Origin: Candidatus Hydrogenedentota bacterium | Lineage (GTDB): Bacteria; Hydrogenedentota; Hydrogenedentia; Hydrogenedentales; SLHB01 | Direction: 5' to 3' | Assembly (NCBI GenBank): GCA_026387845.1 | Contig: JAPLKX010000043.1 | Span: 1-9,576 of the forward strand | DNA: 9,576 bases | In this document: positions 5,953 through 9,576 of the stretch, piece by piece | Position numbering within the stretch: position 1 is the first letter of the stretch | How the letters are laid out: every line of letters begins with the position of its first letter | The notes under the pieces: generated by a model | What the model was told of the DNA's origin: nothing | Seen by the model: only the letters and a program-made list of their open reading frames with translations | Databases searched by the model: none | Made by a program: the position numbers and the translations under genes

Positions 5953-6662
5953 ATGCCGAAGATAGTTTTTCTGGGGGCGGGCAGCACGGTATTTGCCAAG
6001 AACGTGCTTGGGGACTGCCTGAACGTTCCGTCGCTGCGTGATGCGCAGATTGCGCTTGTGGATATCGACGGGGACCGGCTGCGCGTATCCGAGGTGATGC
6101 TTCAGAATATCAACCGGACGCTGGGCGCATCGGCCCGGATCAGCGCGCACCTGGCCGGCGATGCTGAAAATGCACTGCGCGGCGCGGACTACGTCGTAAA
6201 CGCGATCCAGGTTGGCGGGTACGAGCCGGCGACCGTCATCGACTTCGAGATACCCAAGAAATACGGCCTGCGCCAGACCATCGGTGACACGCTGGGAATT
6301 GGCGGGATTTTCCGGGCGCTGCGGACGATTCCGGTCATGCTCGACTATTGCCGCATAATCGAGCGGGTCGCGCCGGGCGCCTGGCTGCTGAATTATGCGA
6401 ACCCGATGGCCATGCTGACCGGTCGGGTGTGACGCCGACGTTTGTGGGGGACCTGCCGGTGCAATGCGCCGCGCTGACCCGCACCAACGTGAACGTCCAC
6501 GAACTGGCCATCGAGGCCGCGCTGACACGCAAGCGCGAGCACATCTACCACGCGGCACTGCTCGATCCGCACACGGCGGGGGAGTTGACGATAGACGAGA
6601 TTGTGGCGCTTTGCGATGAGTTGATCGAAGCGCACGGGGCCTACCTGCCGCGGTACGTGTAA
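5953..6662 (+). pseudogene. Glycoside hydrolase family 4 (alpha-galactosidase-like), internally deleted
   Basis: Intact GH4 enzymes are NAD- and Mn-dependent glycosidases of about 430-450 residues. The first part (5953-6423) encodes 157 residues with the Rossmann motif FLGAGSTVFAKN at 6-17, an acidic DIDGDRL at 37-43, NAIQVGGYE at 83-91, GLRQTIGDTLGIGG at 105-118 and NYANPMAMLTG at 147-157. The frame then meets TGA at 6430-6432. The second part, in a different frame from about 6417 to the TAA at 6660-6662, encodes 81 residues matching the family C-terminus (DRSGVTPTFVGDLP, CAALTRTNVNVHEL, EHIYHAALLDPHTA, LIEAHG). About 190-200 residues between them are missing, including the region holding the metal-binding Cys and His motifs, so no active enzyme is expected. 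A good ribosome site, GAGGGAG (5939-5945), remains 7 nt before the ATG. An assembly error is the main alternative. Confidence 0.88.
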
Positions 6663-6677
6663 GGCCGGCTGGGCCTG

Positions 6678-7967
6678 CTAGAGTCGTTCGCGGCCGAGGA
6701 CTTCGATGGCGTCCGGGGTGATAGTTCGGAGATCGGGGAACCGTTCCTGTACGAGGAAGGTTTCGGCGTAGGAGTCGTTGACGAGGGCGCAGGCGCGGGG
6801 GTCGATTTTGTGGGAGGCCATCAGTTCGGCCAGGGCAGCGACTTTGTCTTCGGCAAATCGCTTTTCGATGAAAAAATCGGGGACCTGATGGCGTAGCATC
6901 AGGTTGGCGGCTTCGGCGTTTTTTGAAAGGAGAAACAGCCGAACGCCGCGGTTGTGCAGGTCGTAGAGGCAGGCGACGACGTCGGGGTCTGGTTTGCCGT
7001 CTTTGCGGATGACGGTGTCGTCCCAATCCCAGATAACGGACTCGAAAGGAGTTTCGTCGGCAAAGGTTCGCAGGCAGCGGTTGATGAGTACGGGCCGCAT
7101 TCGGGGTATTTTCACCTGCTCGCCGGTGAACAGGAACACGGAGATCAGGGGTATGTTCACACCGCAGAAGCGCGTGAGCGTCATGCTGCCTGCGATGCGG
7201 GCATTGATTTCCATTAGCACGGGGCTGCCCGCCGTGTTCTCCCGGAACTGGGCGAACCAAGGCCCCCGAATTCGCAGTTCCGCCGCAATGCGTCGAACGT
7301 GCCGTTGTATGGCGGGTTCGGCAATGGCCTCGGTTCCGAGGGCGATTCCGCGCCCAATCCGGCTGCGTTCCCGCACGTTGGCAAAGAGCAGCGCGCCGTC
7401 CATATTGCTGACGCAATCGACGGTGAACTCACGGCCAGGCAGGTACTCGCAGAGGAGCAGGCCTTGTTCTACGGCTGAGTTCAACTGCAACTGGTTGGTG
7501 ACGTGCATGGTGTTGCGCGACCCGCTGTCTCTGTCGGGTTTGGCGAACAGGGGTGGAGCCGCGTCTTCGGGATCAAACAGCCGCGGCACCGGTACGATAC
7601 CGGACAGGCGCTCGTAGGTGGCCCGTTTGGACAGCAGCAACTGTGCGGTTTCGGCATCGGGAGTGATGAAAACCGTACCCGGCACGTTCCACCGCGAGAA
7701 GATAGCGACCAGCGGGTCCCACATGGGAAACACGACGTGGATGTCGTGTTTGCGGATGATTTCTTTGAACCGCGGCTCGAAATCGGGCTCGTCGCATCCC
7801 GGGCAAAGAATGTAGTGTTCGAGGAAGTGGCGTGCGGGGTCGAACCGGCTTTCGTAGCTGCTTCCGCCGAACAGTCGGATCTTGTTGCTCTTTGCAAGAG
7901 CTTGTACGGTTTCGAGTCCGGGCTCGTTCCGCGTCGGGAACACCAGGACGTTAACGGGTGGCGTCAT
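6678..7967 (-). CDS. ATP-grasp / HAD-hydrolase fusion protein
   Basis: Cytosolic two-domain protein of 429 residues. Residues 1 to about 110 form a pre-ATP-grasp Rossmann-like domain (NVLVFPTRNEPG, then HVVFPMWDPLVAIF). Residues about 115-300 form an ATP-grasp ligase domain of carbamoyl-phosphate-synthase-like type: FAKPDRDSGSRN at 141-152 with the ATP-binding Lys143, LCEYLPGREFTVD at 172-184, and the metal-binding LMEINARIAGSM at 251-262 with Glu253 and Asn255. Residues about 308-429 form a HAD domain with motif I VIWDWDDTVI (Asp314, Asp316), motif II around LLSKN at 346-350 (Ser348), Lys375, and motif III ALVNDSYAE with Asp398. All core catalytic positions are present, so both halves may be active: an acyl-phosphate-forming ligation and a phosphatase step. 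The substrate is unknown. The ATG overlaps the stop of the glycosyltransferase gene (ATGA), implying translational coupling and a glycan-linked role (inference). Confidence 0.85.
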   Translation of the reverse strand: MTPPVNVLVFPTRNEPGLETVQALAKSNKIRLFGGSSYESRFDPARHFLEHYILCPGCDEPDFEPRFKEIIRKHDIHVVFPMWDPLVAIFSRWNVPGTVFITPDAETAQLLLSKRATYERLSGIVPVPRLFDPEDAAPPLFAKPDRDSGSRNTMHVTNQLQLNSAVEQGLLLCEYLPGREFTVDCVSNMDGALLFANVRERSRIGRGIALGTEAIAEPAIQRHVRRIAAELRIRGPWFAQFRENTAGSPVLMEINARIAGSMTLTRFCGVNIPLISVFLFTGEQVKIPRMRPVLINRCLRTFADETPFESVIWDWDDTVIRKDGKPDPDVVACLYDLHNRGVRLFLLSKNAEAANLMLRHQVPDFFIEKRFAEDKVAALAELMASHKIDPRACALVNDSYAETFLVQERFPDLRTITPDAIEVLGRERL

Positions 7968-8890
7968 TCAATGACGTCCTTGACGATGTAATAGGGTTTG
8001 TTCTGAACTTCGACGAAGATCCGGCTTACGTACTCGCACACCAGGCCCATGGCAATCATTTGAACACCGGCAAGAAAGAAGAACAACGCCGCAACCGTGG
8101 CCAGTTCGCTGTAGAGGCCCAACGTAATGCGCATGTAACCGATGCGAAGGCTCATGCCGAACCCAATCACGGAAAGAAAGATGCCGAGCCACCCGATGAG
8201 TTTGATTGGGGTGGTGGTCACGCTGGCCAGCATGTCAAAGTTGAGGTGCAAGAGATTCCAGAGGCTATACTTGCTTTTGCCTGCGCCGCGAGGTTGATGC
8301 TCGACCTGGACCTCCGCGACTTTTGCGCCCAGCCATACCATCTCGGCGGGGACGTACCGGGAATGGTGCCTGAACGCCACCATGCGGTCCACCACTTCAC
8401 GTCGAAACGCCTTAAGACCGCAGCCGAGATCGCGCATTTTAGATTTGATTGCGCATGACACGAACAGATTGAGCATTCGAGACGCGGTTTTTCGCCAGAG
8501 GCTGTCATACCGCATCTGTCGCCACCCTTGTACGACGTCGTAGCCTTCTTCGAGTTTGTTAATGACCTTGGGGATTTCCTCGGGTGGATTCTGTAGGTCG
8601 GCATCAATGATGACGACGATATTGCCGCGTGCATTGGCCATTCCTGCATAGAGAGCGGGTGTCTGTCCGAAATTTCGGACGAGCCGGACGATTCGCAGCC
8701 TTGGCTCAGCCTGATGGTGCTTGAGCAGGAGTTCGGTGCTTCCGTCGCTGCATCCGTCGTCTACGGCGACGATCTCGAACGTGCGTCCCATCTTTGTCAA
8801 GGTTGAGACGCACCGCGCCATCAGTTCGTCAATACTGGCCACCTCGTTGAAAACGGGCATGACCAGTGAGATTTCCGGCCGCTCACTCAT
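7964..8890 (-). CDS. GT2 polyprenyl-phosphate glycosyltransferase (DPM1/GtrB/ArnC-like)
   Basis: Predicted to move a sugar from a nucleotide donor to undecaprenyl phosphate at the inner membrane. The 308-residue protein has an N-terminal GT-A fold: SLVMPVFNE at about 8-16, VAVDDGCSDGS at 41-51, RNFGQTPALYAGM at 72-84, the DXD-type DADLQNP at 96-102, and an AGKSKYSLWNL stretch near 203-213 typical of the DPM1-like branch. Two hydrophobic segments follow, around 230-248 and 263-286, as in GtrB/ArnC-type enzymes that anchor and present the lipid carrier. An ATG 26 codons upstream (8968) is in frame, but the extra residues are not family-like; MSERPEISLVMPVFNE is the natural start, with a weak GGGG ribosome site about 8 nt before it. 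It ends in an ATGA overlap with the ATP-grasp/HAD gene and is transcribed away from the methyltransferase gene across a 266-bp control region. Confidence 0.93.
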   Translation of the reverse strand: MSERPEISLVMPVFNEVASIDELMARCVSTLTKMGRTFEIVAVDDGCSDGSTELLLKHHQAEPRLRIVRLVRNFGQTPALYAGMANARGNIVVIIDADLQNPPEEIPKVINKLEEGYDVVQGWRQMRYDSLWRKTASRMLNLFVSCAIKSKMRDLGCGLKAFRREVVDRMVAFRHHSRYVPAEMVWLGAKVAEVQVEHQPRGAGKSKYSLWNLLHLNFDMLASVTTTPIKLIGWLGIFLSVIGFGMSLRIGYMRITLGLYSELATVAALFFFLAGVQMIAMGLVCEYVSRIFVEVQNKPYYIVKDVIE

Positions 8891-8946
8891 AAAGAACCCC
8901 GTTGAAGCACATAATACAAAAACCTTTAGGCTGATTTTAGACGATA

Positions 8947-8961
8947 GTATAAACATTATAC
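8947..8961. promoter_or_regulatory. AT-rich palindrome with embedded -10-like box
   Basis: GTATAA (8947-8952), a 3-nt spacer and TTATAC (8956-8961) form a perfect inverted repeat 57 nt upstream of the glycosyltransferase start. On the minus strand it overlaps TATAAT and TATACT boxes, so it could be an operator lying on a promoter. No good -35 box was found at 16-18 nt from either. Confidence 0.4.
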
Positions 8962-9135
8962 AATTCAACGGTTTAGAGATGCCATGCCAGATGTTGCGAA
9001 GGATTCAGCGAAGGGCAACGCCAGAAGGGATTTTTGGCTGGGATCCAGTGTGTGCTGGGAAATAGGGGCAATTCTCGGCTATGATTCAGGTATAGTGAAA
9101 CTTTAAGCCGGCAGTCATTCGAGTGAGAATAGCGC

Positions 9136-9143
9136 AAAAGGAG
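9136..9143 (+). promoter_or_regulatory. Ribosome binding site deciding the methyltransferase start
   Basis: AAAAGGAG is the only strong Shine-Dalgarno sequence upstream of the zinc-ribbon methyltransferase. It is 13 nt from the in-frame ATG at 9157, slightly long but workable. It is 37 nt from the next in-frame ATG at 9181, which has no ribosome site of its own, so 9157 is favoured. Confidence 0.6.
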
Positions 9144-9156
9144 CGTGTATGCGCCC

Positions 9157-9576
9157 ATGTTCGGTGTAACCTCAGACAGTATGGCGGTTGCTTGTGAGGC
9201 CTGTGGGGGCCGGCTTTTCTTTTTTGGCAGGCGCAAAGAATATCGGTATTACGGGTGCCGTGCCTGCGGATCGTTGCAGTTGGTCCCGCAGCCAACGCGG
9301 GAAGAACTGCAAGAAGCCTATCAAACCGAGTATGCCACTGCGGAACACATCACTTCTAACGGTGACTGGTGCCATCGGATCTCGCAGGCGTACTTCCGGG
9401 CCGTTCTTGTCACGTTGACAAATCTGGGCGTTCATAAAGTGACGGAGATCGGCGCGGGCTGGGGGGTGTTGTGTGACCTTCTGATCAAGGAAGGGTTGGA
9501 CTATGACGGAGTCGAGCCCAGTCGTCAAATGGCGGAGTATTGCCGGCGCAGAGGGCTTCCGGTCCGTCAAGGGGAC
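9157..9576 (+). CDS. Zinc-ribbon class I SAM-dependent methyltransferase, N-terminal part
   Basis: The first 140 residues of a gene running off the right edge. It opens with a zinc-ribbon-like pair of cysteine knuckles, Cys13-x2-Cys16 and Cys34-x2-Cys37, and continues with a linker containing a YxxEY motif. The Rossmann motif I VTEIGAGWGVL sits near residues 95-105 and the acidic motif II YDGVEPS near 116-122, where Glu120 should bind the SAM ribose. This order is typical of methyltransferases found in sugar-modification and polyketide-like clusters, some acting on nucleotide sugars. The start at 9157 follows the strong AAAAGGAG site; 9181 is the alternative and also keeps all the cysteines. 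It is divergent from the glycosyltransferase gene, so a shared control region and a glycan-related job are plausible. The full domain set and substrate cannot be seen. Confidence 0.82.
   Translation, partial: MFGVTSDSMAVACEACGGRLFFFGRRKEYRYYGCRACGSLQLVPQPTREELQEAYQTEYATAEHITSNGDWCHRISQAYFRAVLVTLTNLGVHKVTEIGAGWGVLCDLLIKEGLDYDGVEPSRQMAEYCRRRGLPVRQGD

Larger units (their letters stand above)
8891..9156. other. Divergent intergenic control region
   Basis: The 266 bp between the leftward glycosyltransferase and the rightward methyltransferase is more AT-rich than the flanking genes. It contains the GTATAA/TTATAC palindrome and, on the plus strand, a TATAGT box around 9093-9098 without a convincing -35. 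No open frame here has recognisable content. Both flanking genes probably start transcription from this region. Confidence 0.55.

Noticed and set aside
6662..6676. AGGCC/GGCCT inverted repeat between the convergent GH4 remnant and ATP-grasp gene as a bidirectional terminator
   Set aside because: The stem is only 5 bp and no T-tract is present, so it is easily expected by chance in GC-rich DNA.
5896..7416. Minus-strand open frame of 506 codons
   Set aside because: It spans the GH4 remnant antisense, the repeat element and the wrong frame of the ATP-grasp gene; Arg/Pro-rich composition indicates a shadow.
8891..8968. Extended glycosyltransferase start at 8968
   Set aside because: The extra 26 residues are hydrophobic and unlike the family N-terminus, while the ATG at 8890 gives the expected start just before the SLVMPVFNE motif.
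1..9576. CRISPR array, defence island, prophage or insertion sequence
   Set aside because: No spaced direct repeats, transposase, integrase, nuclease or phage structural motifs were seen; the repeats present are short tandem or palindromic spacer elements.

Overview
The window is GC-rich bacterial chromosome, densely coded and carrying housekeeping genes rather than phage or plasmid functions. Several genes are of unusual type for common model bacteria: a GTP-type PEP carboxykinase, an archaeal-type PurO IMP cyclohydrolase, and an adenylosuccinate lyase resembling animal ADSL. The spacers hold short-period tandem repeats and GC hairpins of the sort often seen in uncultured lineages such as Planctomycetes/PVC or Hydrogenedentes-like bacteria. 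That placement is a guess; no rRNA or other taxonomic marker is present.

Layout. (1) 1-2097, minus strand: a DUF2294/MpsC-family gene, an intrinsic terminator, a second diverged MpsC-family gene, then pckG (GTP-dependent PEP carboxykinase), which runs off the left edge. (2) 2098-2543: a divergent spacer with a 7-bp tandem repeat, a perfect hairpin and a good promoter. (3) 2544-4616, plus strand: purO then purB, 3 nt apart, covering IMP ring closure and the two adenylosuccinate lyase steps of purine synthesis. (4) 4695-5759, plus strand: a diacylglycerol/sphingosine-kinase-like lipid kinase with a charged C-terminal tail. (5) 5760-5952: a repeat-filled spacer with inverted CACAAAGAA-type ends around a perfect 16-bp palindrome. 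(6) 5953-6662, plus strand: a glycoside hydrolase family 4 gene whose middle is deleted, leaving two ends in different frames. (7) 6678-8890, minus strand: a polyprenyl-phosphate glycosyltransferase gene translationally coupled (ATGA overlap) to an ATP-grasp/HAD fusion gene. (8) 8891-9156: an AT-richer divergent control region. (9) 9157-end, plus strand: the start of a zinc-ribbon SAM methyltransferase.

How the genes relate. purO-purB is a clear functional pair. The MpsC-family gene joined to pckG suggests a link between a bicarbonate/ion-related accessory protein and a CO2-handling enzyme, but this is inference. The glycosyltransferase, ATP-grasp/HAD and methyltransferase genes look like the edge of a surface-glycan or small-molecule modification locus that continues to the right. 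I did not see a CRISPR array, tRNA, rRNA, transposase or defence system. The most unusual items are the MpsC-MpsC-pckG arrangement, the ATP-grasp/HAD fusion and the deletion-broken GH4 gene.
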